Shown in pieces: positions 1 through 8,700 of a DNA stretch of 52,125 nucleotides (positions are counted from its first letter, which is position 1; the number at the start of each line of letters is the position of its first letter). The translations under genes were made by a program, and so were the position numbers. The notes beneath the pieces were generated by a model. It worked only from the letters and a program-made list of their open reading frames with translations. It had not been told where the DNA came from and did not search any database. The stretch lies in contig JAIKXM010000002.1 of assembly GCA_024684085.1 (NCBI GenBank), positions 1 through 52,125 on the forward strand. The letters run 5' to 3'. The DNA comes from Lachnospiraceae bacterium. GTDB lineage: Bacteria; Bacillota; Clostridia; Lachnospirales; Lachnospiraceae.

Positions 1-125
1 ACAGCTGGTTTCTGAGCTAAATACAACTCTTGCTTTCCTCTGTATTCATGTATACCTGAGACTAAACCTAGTATTTCACTATCCCATTTGTAATCTTTAT
101 ACTTACCGTAATTAAATTCTCGCAT
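1..125 (-). CDS. Fic family protein, N-terminal fragment
   Basis: Only the first 41 codons are present; the gene runs off the left edge. The start is an ATG at 125 preceded on the minus strand by AAAAGGAG. The N-terminus (MREFNYGKYKDYKWDSEIL, then a glycine-histidine-glutamate stretch and GKQELYL) resembles the opening of clostridial Fic proteins, which carry an N-terminal helical domain before the Fic AMPylation domain. Fic enzymes transfer AMP or other phosphate-containing groups onto target proteins. The catalytic HPFxxGNGR motif lies outside the window, so activity cannot be judged. Repeated sites just upstream suggest a dedicated regulator or autoregulation. The family call comes from this short stretch only. 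Confidence 0.6.
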   Translation of the reverse strand, partial: MREFNYGKYKDYKWDSEILGLVSGIHEYRGKQELYLAQKPA

Positions 126-160
126 AGCGCCACTCCTTTTCACCTAAATTATATCACATA

Positions 161-219
161 TTAGGCGATTATTCGCCTATTCTTTTGCTTATTTTAGGCG
201 ATAAAAGCATGTTTAGGCG
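161..219. promoter_or_regulatory. Iterated TTAGGCG sites and palindrome upstream of the Fic gene
   Basis: TTAGGCG occurs at 161-167, 194-200 and 213-219. The first copy is part of a perfect palindrome, TAGGCGA-TTAT-TCGCCTA, at 162-179. On the minus strand a TATAAT lies just downstream of the palindrome, ahead of the Fic start, so the palindrome falls about where the -35 element would be. This is the layout of a repressor-controlled promoter. That the Fic protein itself (many carry a C-terminal winged helix) binds here is inference. Confidence 0.55.
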
Positions 220-279
220 TTAAGCCTCGTTACATTTATCAATCTTATCCAACTTGTGGTCACGATGACCACAAGTGAC

Positions 280-1587
280 CTAATTCATTATCTTCTTCCT
301 ATAATGCCTATAAACCAGATACGACACCATGCTGTCAAAAGCATTTCCGCCACCAAACATCAGCGCAATTCCAATAAGTGTTGGCGTCCAAACACCTGTC
401 AGGAATAATATGAAGAACACTCCATAATAAATGCTATTGGTAACAACAGATTCCAGTAACATATATTCCGTCTTACCGCGTCCATAGAAGGTCGCATCAA
501 AAACATTCTGATATGCATATAGTACATAAAATCCTAACAGCACCATTACCAAGCCAAAGAGCTTTTCCACATCATCAAATCCAATCACATATCTCATAAA
601 TGGCTTGTAGGCAGGAATCAATACAATCCATAGTAAGCATGTCACAGTTGTAATGAAGAAATAGCCTGGTGTATTGTTCTTTACTGCATTCTCATCTTTA
701 GCTGTTTCCTGCTTGATAAGTTCAGCTAATTGAGTGATTGGAAGTAGGAGCCATCCCCAGATAAAGTTATTAGCAACCCAATATGTTCCCTGCTCTCCAA
801 CCATATTCACCATTCTTGAAACCATAAGCATATAGGCAACATTCCTTACAAATGATTCTAAACCAGAGATTCCTCCAACCTTAAAGAAATCGCTCATCCA
901 ATCGAATGACAATCTCTCCTTAGACCGCAACGGATATCCGCAACTCTGAATCAATACAAATGCTATAACAAACAGCAATAGGTTTGAAATACAATTTGAA
1001 ATGCCAATGCCATTAACCCCAAGCTTCATTGATACTGGAAGATTAGAAACTAGCATCGTATCCAGAATGATGCACATTACTAGTTTTGCTCCGGTCATGA
1101 TATATACCAGCTTATCTTTTCCAATAGATACCAATGCTACCAGAAGGAAGCTGTATAAGATTCCAAATACATTTGCCAAGCATTCAATTCTTATGTACGC
1201 TGCGGACTCCTCAATGATATCCGTAGATACCGCCATAAACCGAAGCAGTGGATTGATAAATGTAGCTACTAATGCTGAGCAAACAGCATATACTCCGAAT
1301 GATACTAATAATCCACTTCTGATTCTGTTCGCAAAAGCCTTCTTATCAGCTAATGCACTTCCCATAAAGAAGTATAGCGGCAATACGATTGCCTCATTAA
1401 TCACTTCATATATCAGGTTAATCCATGACAATTGTCCCGCAATCGAATACGACCATTCTCCGGGAAGTGTTCCAAGGAAAAATGTTCGCAGTGTCGTGTA
1501 TACCGTTGGGCAAAGGCCCATAAATAGTAATGCTATAAATAAGCGGTGATCTATTCTTTTTAACGACTCCCTTACCTTATCAACCAT
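280..1587 (-). CDS. MATE family efflux transporter
   Basis: 435 residues with about 12 hydrophobic segments, the usual size for MATE (multidrug and toxin extrusion) proteins, which exchange cationic drugs or metabolites for Na+ or H+ across the cytoplasmic membrane. The N-terminal MGLCPTVYTTL region, the repeated halves, and the internal GVNGIGISN stretch after a run of membrane helices match the fold. The start ATG has AGAGG seven bases upstream. The gene stands alone between the Fic fragment and a divergent peptidase gene, with a 5' leader of some 60 bases holding a small hairpin. Substrate unknown. It could also be one of the polysaccharide-flippase-like MATE relatives, but length and layout favour an exporter. 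Confidence 0.8.
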   Translation of the reverse strand: MVDKVRESLKRIDHRLFIALLFMGLCPTVYTTLRTFFLGTLPGEWSYSIAGQLSWINLIYEVINEAIVLPLYFFMGSALADKKAFANRIRSGLLVSFGVYAVCSALVATFINPLLRFMAVSTDIIEESAAYIRIECLANVFGILYSFLLVALVSIGKDKLVYIMTGAKLVMCIILDTMLVSNLPVSMKLGVNGIGISNCISNLLLFVIAFVLIQSCGYPLRSKERLSFDWMSDFFKVGGISGLESFVRNVAYMLMVSRMVNMVGEQGTYWVANNFIWGWLLLPITQLAELIKQETAKDENAVKNNTPGYFFITTVTCLLWIVLIPAYKPFMRYVIGFDDVEKLFGLVMVLLGFYVLYAYQNVFDATFYGRGKTEYMLLESVVTNSIYYGVFFILFLTGVWTPTLIGIALMFGGGNAFDSMVSYLVYRHYRKKIMN

Positions 1588-1600
1588 ATAACCTCTAAAT

Positions 1601-1657
1601 GATTTGCCTGTGTCTGCAAATCATCAACCCGCGCATTTATTCTTACACTCAATTATA
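1601..1657 (-). promoter_or_regulatory. Promoter -10 and leader hairpin of the MATE gene
   Basis: On the minus strand a TATAAT lies at 1657-1652 about 65 bases before the MATE start; no good -35 is seen. Between it and the ribosome site is an inverted repeat, GATTTGC with an 8-base loop and GCAAATC (1601-1622), ending a few bases before the AGAGG. Such a hairpin could influence translation; this is inference. Confidence 0.35.
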
Positions 1658-1724
1658 CTCTTTTTCTCTCATTATTTATCTCGTTTAATGACGATTACAT
1701 TTCCTTGTCATCTTTTTTTTTCAA

Positions 1725-1749
1725 ATTGTGCCAACACTGTCGGCACAAT
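1725..1749. promoter_or_regulatory. Inverted repeat, possible operator
   Basis: Perfect 8-base arms ATTGTGCC and GGCACAAT separated by 9 bases, in AT-rich sequence between the MATE and YgjP-like genes. No run of T follows on either strand downstream of an arm, so it is not a standard terminator. It sits about 70 bases upstream of the MATE -10 and 75 bases before the YgjP-side promoter, so a regulator binding here could serve either gene. Confidence 0.35.
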
Positions 1750-1822
1750 CTAAGATAAAAAATATAAGCTCAAACAACTAACAACCCCACCAGACCGTGT
1801 CAAATGCCACCCCAAAATCCGC

Positions 1823-1851
1823 TTGCCCGCGTCTTCCCTCTAATATATAAT
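1823..1851 (+). promoter_or_regulatory. Sigma-A type promoter for the YgjP-like gene
   Basis: TTGCCC (1823-1828), a 17-base spacer and a perfect TATAAT (1846-1851). It points toward the metallopeptidase gene, leaving a leader of about 165 bases that is more GC-rich than the promoter and contains no convincing reading frame. Confidence 0.5.
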
Positions 1852-2025
1852 CCATGTTATTAGAACACAAAATAGTAAAGCCTAATCTGTAAGATATATA
1901 CACTACAGATCGTTCGGCCAACGGCTTCAATGTCATTGACACCGCGCAGCGAACCCTGCCTTCTCGAATGCATATCGCAGATCGCGCAGGCCGCCTGCAT
2001 CAAAACATGAAAGATTAATATAAAA

Positions 2026-2577
2026 ATGAACAGATTTGAATACACGATCATTCGCTCTTCCCGTAAGTCCGTTTCGATCAATATAGACAGAAAAGGTAAT
2101 ATAACCGTACGTGCTCCTCACAGAGTAAGCATACGCAGGATCGAAGCGATCATGGATTCCAAGTCGGACTGGATAGAGAAGACCTTATCAAATCTACCGA
2201 AAGCCGACGAGTCCGAAACTGAAAAGCTGAACGAGCGCGAACTGAAAGACCTTACCGAAGCGGCTCGCAAGGCCATCACAAGAAGAGTTGAATACTATGC
2301 TCCTCTGGTAGGAGTGACCTACAACCGCATATCCATCCGTCATCAGCACACCCGCTGGGGAAGCTGTTCAAAGCAGGGCAATCTCAACTTCAACTGTCTC
2401 CTTGTGCTCATGCCTCCCGAAGTCCTTGACAGCATTGTCGTACACGAGCTCTGTCATCGCCTGGAGATGAATCATTCCAAAGCCTTCTATGATCATGTTC
2501 TCAGAGTATATCCTGATTACAAAAAGTGGCACAAGTGGCTTAACGAACACGGTCGGAAATATCTTGATATGATATAG
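2026..2577 (+). CDS. YgjP/SprT-like zinc metallopeptidase (DUF45)
   Basis: 183 residues, close to the usual length of the YgjP (DUF45, M48-like) family. The zinc-binding motif is HELCH at residues 140-144 (His140, Glu141, His144) with a third ligand candidate at His150 in MNHSKAFYDHV. The family signature RWGSCS is at 110-115, followed by a beta-strand and PPEVLDSIVVHELCH. The N-terminus with repeated IxIxxxGxIxVRAP is also typical. It is a presumed soluble cytoplasmic peptidase; no in vivo substrate is known for this family. Its 3' end faces the MocR gene, with 121 bases between them. Confidence 0.88.
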   Translation: MNRFEYTIIRSSRKSVSINIDRKGNITVRAPHRVSIRRIEAIMDSKSDWIEKTLSNLPKADESETEKLNERELKDLTEAARKAITRRVEYYAPLVGVTYNRISIRHQHTRWGSCSKQGNLNFNCLLVLMPPEVLDSIVVHELCHRLEMNHSKAFYDHVLRVYPDYKKWHKWLNEHGRKYLDMI

Positions 2578-2698
2578 TGCTCCTCTGCAGACGAATATTT
2601 ATATCCGGCTAAACATTATAGGGTATCCGTTTTGTAATCTCGTGCACAGAACGCACGACAACAAAAACTCCCAAATGCCATCATCTTCACCACATACC

Positions 2699-3943
2699 CT
2701 ACATTTCCTTCAGGGCCGCGCGCCTGCGCCTCCTTACACGATTGATATGCCTCTCGAAATCACCGCATCTGATCAGTTCCGCCAGCACAAGCTGATCGAG
2801 CACCGGCACTGTACACGCATAGAATCCGAGTTTTTCTTCAAAATCATCCACAAGACATTCCGGCATTATCATATACCCCACCCTGACCGACGGCGCTATC
2901 GTCTTGGAAAAGGTATTGATATAGATCACCTTAACTTCATCCGTCATGGTAAATATCGCTTCTTCCGGCTTACGCATCACACTGAGCTCCGAATCATAAT
3001 TATCCTCGATGATGATACCGTTCCGTCCTGCTGCCCAATTAATATACTCAAGCTTCTTGCTGATATCTGCCGTTATCCCGCTCGGGTAGCTGTTATAAGG
3101 CGTCACATGCAGAACCGAAGCCCCGCTCTTCTTCAGCGCATCACCTCTGATACCGCTTCTGCCCATGGCTAAGAGCTCGCACTTCGCACCCATCGCTTTG
3201 TACACCTGCAATATCTTCTTATACGAAGGATCTTCCAGCGCGAAAATCCGGTTCCTCCCCAGCATCTGCACTATCATACCATACAGATACTCAGCCCCAG
3301 AGCCGATCACTATCTGCTTAGTCCGGACATCGAATCCCCTGCTGCGCGCCAGATAATCACGTATCTCTTCCCTGAGTTCATGACATCCCCGTCCCGGTGA
3401 CTGCACCAGTATCCGGTCTTCGTAATCCTGCAGCACCTTTCTCACCGTACGTGCAAGGATAGTTCCGGGCAAAAATTCCCGCCCCGCGGTTCCGTCCCCG
3501 GTCGAAGTTACATTCATCCTCGTCCGATCAACATTCGATTTATGATCATCTGCCTTAGATGACACACCTGTCATATTTTCTCCAGTCACTGCGATATTAT
3601 CGCCCCCGTCATGAAGATCACCGTCATGAAGATCACCGCCATGAGGATCATCGCCGCGAGGCTCGTCTCTAACATATGCGCTATCACTCCCGTAAAAGTC
3701 CTCGCTTCGATATATAACATAAGTCCCGCTCCGCATACGCCCTTCAGCATAACCCTCGTCATAGAGTAGATTCAATGCATGCTCAACGGTTATCAGACTC
3801 AAGCCCGTATCTGCGGCTATCGTGCGTTTTGAAGGAAGCTTGCTCCCGAAAGGATATACCTTCCTGACAATATCCTTTACAAGATGCCTGTATAATTGAA
3901 TATATGCCGGTTCTTCCGATCTTAAATCTATCAAATAGTTCAT
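2699..3943 (-). CDS. MocR/PdxR-type GntR regulator with truncated aminotransferase domain
   Basis: 414 residues. An N-terminal GntR winged helix (about 8-78, with KLPSKRTIAADTGLS) is joined by a linker of about 80 residues to a fold-type I aminotransferase-like domain. The PLP lysine is Lys347 in NTFSKTIAP, with Asp314 in the EDNYDSE motif and an arginine (SVRVG) for the phosphate. MocR proteins are usually about 460-490 residues; this one stops at HINRVRRRRRAALKEM, so roughly the last 75 residues, holding the C-terminal small subdomain and the usual carboxylate-binding arginine, are missing. The linker has four copies of a short Gly-Asp-His-rich repeat. It is divergent from an ECF S-component and probably regulates it; vitamin B6 or a related compound is the likely effector by family analogy. 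It may be a decaying gene. Confidence 0.8.
   Translation of the reverse strand: MNYLIDLRSEEPAYIQLYRHLVKDIVRKVYPFGSKLPSKRTIAADTGLSLITVEHALNLLYDEGYAEGRMRSGTYVIYRSEDFYGSDSAYVRDEPRGDDPHGGDLHDGDLHDGGDNIAVTGENMTGVSSKADDHKSNVDRTRMNVTSTGDGTAGREFLPGTILARTVRKVLQDYEDRILVQSPGRGCHELREEIRDYLARSRGFDVRTKQIVIGSGAEYLYGMIVQMLGRNRIFALEDPSYKKILQVYKAMGAKCELLAMGRSGIRGDALKKSGASVLHVTPYNSYPSGITADISKKLEYINWAAGRNGIIIEDNYDSELSVMRKPEEAIFTMTDEVKVIYINTFSKTIAPSVRVGYMIMPECLVDDFEEKLGFYACTVPVLDQLVLAELIRCGDFERHINRVRRRRRAALKEM
3605..3665 (-). repeat. 15-bp tandem repeat in the MocR linker
   Basis: About four units of 15 bp (core CATGAAGATCACCG with variants) encode an acidic, His-Gly-rich stretch around residues 94-115 of the MocR protein. 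The unit is a multiple of three, so copy number can change without breaking the frame. The linker between the DNA-binding and PLP domains is where length variation is tolerated in this family. Confidence 0.7.
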
Positions 3944-3983
3944 CTGGTCTTATATTATTTCTCCTTTCTGGTTATTTCTATAT

Positions 3984-4022
3984 GGTCAAATTGATTGTAT
4001 TCTTTCTTTGACCCGTTGTAAA
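3984..4022 (-). promoter_or_regulatory. Promoter of the MocR gene with overlapping inverted-repeat operator
   Basis: On the minus strand TTTACA (4022-4017), a 17-base spacer and TACAAT (3999-3994) form a good promoter for the regulator. Inverted arms GGTCAAA and TTTGACC (3984-3990 and 4007-4013, 16 bases apart) bracket the -10. This suggests autoregulation and perhaps control of the divergent transporter; binding by the MocR protein is inferred from position only. Confidence 0.55.
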
Positions 4023-4176
4023 GACTAAGGACAGGAATGGTATTCGGACCGGCATTTACATACCACGGTAATAATTCATCAGGCGATCGCTCTGTGCCAC
4101 CGGCATATGAGACATGATACAACAGCTTATTCCTTCATCCGGCTGACGAGTCAAAAAAGAAAAGGGGATTGATATT

Positions 4177-4695
4177 ATGGCAATTACAGACAACTCAACA
4201 ATTAAGAAGATCACTATCTCAGGTGTTCTGATGGCATTGATCATAGCCGTCAGCAGTTTCGGCATCCCGGTTCCCGGAGGACATCTCTATCTCTCGGATG
4301 TTATAATATGTACGGCAGCTCTGTTGCTGGGACCCGTAGAATCAATGATCATCGGCGGTATAGGAACTTTTCTCGGTGATATGATATTCTATCCTGCGCC
4401 GATGTTCGTCTCTCTTGCGACTCACGGACTGCAGGCACTGGTCATCTCACTTTGTGCACACAGGCTCTTCCCTAAACATAAGCTTGCAGGCGCTATAGTG
4501 GGCGTCACCCTCGGCGGTATCATCATGGTCACAGGCTATACTTTGGGAAAAATATATGTCTACAGTACCTTCGAATATGCTATGATCAAGTTACCGTACG
4601 AAATAGCTCAGGCTCTGTTAGGTGCGGTTGCCGGTGTACTCATCAGTCGCAACAAAGTGATCCGCAGCTATTTCAACAATATCACCAAACAGTAG
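4177..4695 (+). CDS. ECF transporter S component, probable vitamin or precursor uptake
   Basis: 172 residues with five to six membrane helices. The opening LMALIIAVSSFGIPVPGGH, followed by YLSDVIICTAALLLGP and GGIGTFLGDMIF, is the pattern of small substrate-binding (S) subunits of energy-coupling factor transporters, which share a separate EcfAAT motor. The PxxGGHxYLxD pattern is seen in S-components assigned to thiamine-pyrimidine (HmpT-like) and vitamin B6 (PdxU-like) uptake. The divergent MocR-type regulator favours a B6 vitamer, but this is context only. The start ATG at 4177 has AAGGGG ten bases upstream. No EcfAAT genes are in the window. Confidence 0.78.
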   Translation: MAITDNSTIKKITISGVLMALIIAVSSFGIPVPGGHLYLSDVIICTAALLLGPVESMIIGGIGTFLGDMIFYPAPMFVSLATHGLQALVISLCAHRLFPKHKLAGAIVGVTLGGIIMVTGYTLGKIYVYSTFEYAMIKLPYEIAQALLGAVAGVLISRNKVIRSYFNNITKQ

Positions 4696-4741
4696 GGGAC
4701 TGTATATCAGTCAACTATAAAAACGAAGCTATAATCTACAT

Positions 4742-4770
4742 AGGAGGCAGGCGGCATCGTATATTGCCGC
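4742..4770 (+). promoter_or_regulatory. Distant ribosome site bridged by a hairpin before the DUF436 gene
   Basis: A perfect AGGAGG (4742-4747) lies 32 bases before the only plausible in-frame ATG (4780). Between them is an inverted repeat GCGGCA-(8)-TGCCGC (4751-4770). If folded, it would leave about 12 unpaired bases between the ribosome site and the start, close to normal spacing. No in-frame alternative start was found in that gap. Confidence 0.5.
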
Positions 4771-4779
4771 ATTACGATC

Positions 4780-5352
4780 ATGGAAAAAGAATTCTATAAG
4801 CAATTAAAGTATCAGGCTTTTGAGGTCTGTCAAGAGATATGCGAAAGAGCTAAATTAAAAAAAGAGCAGATCCTCGTAGTCGGCTGTTCTTCTTCGGAAG
4901 TCATCGGCGACAGAATAGGCAGCAATTCAAGTCTTGAAGTGGCTGAAGCTGTATTCGACGGGATCCACGAGGCTGCCTCCCAAAAAGGCGTCTATATAGC
5001 AGCGCAGTGTTGCGAACACCTTAACCGCGCCATCATAATCGAAGCCGCTGCCGTTCCCGGTTCAGAGATCGTCAATGTGGTACCTCAGCCCAAGGCCGGC
5101 GGTTCCTTCGCTACCAATGCATACCGCAAGTTCGATCATCCGGTTGCGCTTGAGGAGATCAGGGCCGATGCCGGACTTGATATAGGCGACACTTTTATCG
5201 GAATGCATCTTAAAAGAGTAGCCGTTCCTCTCAGACTCGATCATCATAATATAGGTGAAGCGCACATTACTGCCGCAAGGGTACGTCCCAAGTATATCGG
5301 CGGCGAGAGAGCCTGCTACGATCCGGAGTTGTCATATGACTCAAGACGCTAA
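4780..5352 (+). CDS. DUF436/TIGR01440 (YwlG, UPF0340) family protein
   Basis: 190 residues, matching the usual length of this conserved Firmicutes family of unknown function. Recognisable stretches are GCSSSEVIGDRIGSNSS near residues 35-51, the AAQCCEHLNRA segment around 72-82, VPQPKAGGSFATNAYR, and the histidine- and arginine-rich end (LDHHNIGEAHITAARVRPKYIGG). Paired cysteines and histidines suggest a ligand- or metal-binding enzyme, but no activity is established. It follows the ECF gene by 85 bases, so it may be cotranscribed with it, and its last 17 bases overlap the next gene, implying translational coupling. Confidence 0.85.
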   Translation: MEKEFYKQLKYQAFEVCQEICERAKLKKEQILVVGCSSSEVIGDRIGSNSSLEVAEAVFDGIHEAASQKGVYIAAQCCEHLNRAIIIEAAAVPGSEIVNVVPQPKAGGSFATNAYRKFDHPVALEEIRADAGLDIGDTFIGMHLKRVAVPLRLDHHNIGEAHITAARVRPKYIGGERACYDPELSYDSRR

Positions 5353-5650
5353 ACCGAAGGAGCACTATTGCTATATGGTCCGTTGCTCCGATGGCACACT
5401 CTATACAGGGTACACCAACGATTATAAGAGCAGACTTGCCAAGCACAACAGCGGTCGTGGTGCCAAATATACCGCCACGCGCAAGCCTGTAACTCTTGTC
5501 TTCCTTCAGCGTTTCGATACCAAGGAAGATGCCATGCGCCGTGAATATGAGATCAAGCATAGATTAAGCAAAAAAGACAAAGAAGCCCTTATCTCTTCTC
5601 CTCTTAATCTGATCGATCGGATAGCCGCAATCCGGCCAAACGAAGAGTAA
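5336..5650 (+). CDS. GIY-YIG nuclease superfamily protein (YhbQ-like)
   Basis: The chosen ATG at 5336 gives 104 residues, the normal size for small YhbQ-like GIY-YIG proteins. A CGGAG sits about ten bases upstream, inside the end of the DUF436 gene. The GIY-YIG motif appears as CYMVRCSDGTLYTGYTND, followed by the conserved arginine (KSRLAKHNSGRGAKYT) and the glutamate region (AMRREYEIKHRLSKKDK). Related proteins cleave or bind branched DNA; some are implicated in repair. A longer reading frame begins at 5255 but would only add a tail read through the neighbouring gene. A strong hairpin follows at 5679. Confidence 0.88.
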   Translation: MTQDAKPKEHYCYMVRCSDGTLYTGYTNDYKSRLAKHNSGRGAKYTATRKPVTLVFLQRFDTKEDAMRREYEIKHRLSKKDKEALISSPLNLIDRIAAIRPNEE

Positions 5651-5678
5651 TTAATATGCCGACAAGGCGCGCATATAC

Positions 5679-5719
5679 AAGAATCGGAATAAAGCTTTTA
5701 AGGCCTTATTCCGATTCTT
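5679..5719. terminator. Strong hairpin between convergent genes
   Basis: Perfect 14-base arms AAGAATCGGAATAA and TTATTCCGATTCTT with a 13-base loop, between the GIY-YIG gene and the 3' end of the GGDEF/EAL gene. Position and symmetry suggest a two-way transcription stop, although neither side has a long T run. Confidence 0.6.
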
Positions 5720-5747
5720 ATATTATTCACTGTTTAACTGTTACTGC

Positions 5748-8700
5748 TCAAACCGACTTCTCTTCAGCGCTCTTCTGATGATGCATATATTGCTTGTTAA
5801 GATACATTCGCCGGTCTGCTTCCTTAAGAAGCTTATTCACATCCATCTTACTACCCGACTTGACCACACAGCCAAGGGCTACACTGATATCTTCCTGATC
5901 AAGGCTCTCTCTCAATCTGCGAATCATACAATCGGCATCCAGACCGGGCAGGATCTCTTTTACTATGAGGAATTCGTCTCCACCTATACGATATACATTA
6001 TCAGCACCCATAAGATTACTCATTATCCTGGCAGCCGACTTGATCAGCTCATCGCCGGCATCATGTCCCATAGTATCATTGATCTTCTTAAGCCCGTTAA
6101 CATCACCGTATATAACGATATAATTCCCATCTTTTTTTGCAGCTTCGAAAGCAGGAGCAAGTGCTCTTCTGTTCATTACCCCCGTCATTGAATCATGGAA
6201 TCCGATGGTATCCATCTTCCTCACGATATCTCTGCTCCGTAAGAGGAATATGATGAACGGTGCAAGAAATTCAAGAGCCATTCTGAGATCATCAAGCTTG
6301 TCAGGGTTGGGATTATCCACTCCCAGGAATCCGATAGTCTTAACGCCACGTCTGAGTGCGACAATAACACTACGTTCAATCCCCTCATTGATGAAGGTAT
6401 CCTTAAGTTCTTCCAGACCTCCCTCAAGATCATCATGAGATCTGATCACCACCGAGGATGCTCTGTCAAAACTATCGAAGAAAGGCCTTGTAACAGATGA
6501 AGACACCTCACTCATCTTCTCCTTATAGGAATCAGATCTGTCCTTACCCCATGAATAAGTCTCTGACGTTACCCAATCACCCTTCTCTTCGAATATATGC
6601 ACTCTCTCCGCATCGAACTCTCTGCCTATCTTATCCAGAAAACTCCTGATTCCTGCCTCGGGAGAAGTCTCGCAAAGAGCCTGCCTGATCATATCATTGA
6701 TCGTCTTCTCACGATAGATATAATCGTCTCTCTCTTTTTGCTGATTCATATAATTCTGCAGGCAGAAAGATATGGAGAACTTAACCGATCTGCCATCCCA
6801 CGGTATCAGCGTATCCTTCATGACATAATCTTTGCCATTCTTGGGATTGTGATTATTCCATGAATAAAATCCGCTTCTGTTTAACCGGGCATTAGGACAA
6901 TCATCGCAAGGTGCATCATATCCGTTTATCAACTTATAACACTTGCATCCGGAATAATCATAATCTTCCGGCAATCCGGCCTCCCTGAGCCCCATTTTAT
7001 TGATATAATACAGATCATAATTGAGAGGATCACTGATGACTATCCTCAGATCCGTATCGTCGAACTTCTCTCTTTCGAGATTGATCCTCTCAAGCGCATA
7101 GAGATCCCGGGCATAATTGATCTTCTCGGCTATACCGAGTCGCTCAAATAACAGCCCCATCATTGAATCTATACTCTGAGTCTCCGACCTGAGTGTATAG
7201 CTGTAATGCATACTGATATCACACTTATAGCCGTCAATATCATGAATATTGCGAAGATCTTCTATACTCTTTTCGCACATTTCTCTTGATCGCGCTATAT
7301 CTGCCATCTTATCAAGCATGACGAATCGTGCGCCATCCATGTGTGCCACCACCGCATCCAGAGGGGTCGTAGACCGGAGTATCCCCGCAACCTTTCGCAG
7401 GAGCTTTTCTCCTACCGCATCTCCATACCTCTTACGCATCTCGTCATATGTGGGAATATAAGCAATGACAGATATAAAGTTCTGCCCGTTTTTCCTGTAA
7501 TTATCATCGAACTGCATTAGTATATTAATCAGTCCGCTGTAATTCAGCATACCGGTCAACGGATCTATATAATGCATGCTCTCCGGATCATCAGACAGAT
7601 CGGTATCTCGCTCCAGATCTCTGAAGTATCCCAACAGTCCGATTATCTCACCATCTCTGTATATCGGAATCTTGCTGGCCGTAATGGTCTTAAGTTCGCC
7701 CTTGATCATACACTTGCCTATAGAGTCGATCACACGCTCGCCGCTAAGCACCCTGCACTCATCATTCCTGTAAGGATCTTCATCTATATGCCAACCGACT
7801 TCCTCATCGGTCTTACCGTAGATCTCATTGATATGTTTGATACCGTATGCATCGAGAAAAGACTGCGAAGCTCCCATGAACCTTCTGTACTTATCCTTCC
7901 AGAAATAACATACCGGCGAACTACTGATAAGATTACGCCACAATTCGCCATCCATATCCCAGGCATCTCCCTCAGTCTTAAGGTAAGAGCCTTCCAACGA
8001 ATCAGCAAGACGCTCAACAAGTCTCTTTCTGTATGCCTCACTATTGAGCAGATCGTCTCTCTGTAATATCATAATGGGACTGTTCTCAATTCCCAGCCCG
8101 ACAGCCGCAACGGCCGTCACCCATCTGTATATTCCGTCAGCCCTTCTGACCCTGAAAGACTGAGTGACAAAGTTCTTACCTGATCTGTCGACCTTATCAT
8201 AGATATTGGCAGGTGTAACAAACTCAATATAGTCATCAATATCCTTAGGATGGATATTCTCCTTGGCGAACTCTCTGTAATACTTCACTATGCCTTTGAT
8301 CGTGTCGCCGGCTTTTTCCCAAATATTGGAAGTCGACAGTATCCTGATCTCATCCTGCTCGGCATCCAGCAGATACACATCGCTATATAATGCCGTGAAC
8401 TGCCTGGTCATACCGTCAAGCACTTTCAGATCATTCTGTTCATCACTGTGAGTCGCATTGATCATCTCAAAACGGTGAACACTTCTCTCATCATAGATCG
8501 CCAGCGTCTTAATACTGACAGAGATATATTCGCCATGCTCCACATAGGTGAAGCTCTCCGCTTCTCCGCTTGACCTTGCCTTATCGCTGTACTGTCTGAA
8601 CCGTGATATGTAGTAAGAATTGGTCCTCCCTATATAACTGTCAAAGTCCTCAAAGCTCCTTATACCTATAGTAGAAAGCTCATTAAGAAAAGCATCATTA

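Noticed and set aside
1001-1549. Long plus-strand reading frame inside the MATE gene
   Set aside because: It is the antisense shadow of the transporter, with no ribosome site and no protein-like pattern.
5255-5335. N-terminal extension of the GIY-YIG protein
   Set aside because: It would be translated from within the DUF436 gene; the ATG at 5336 has its own ribosome site and gives the usual family length.
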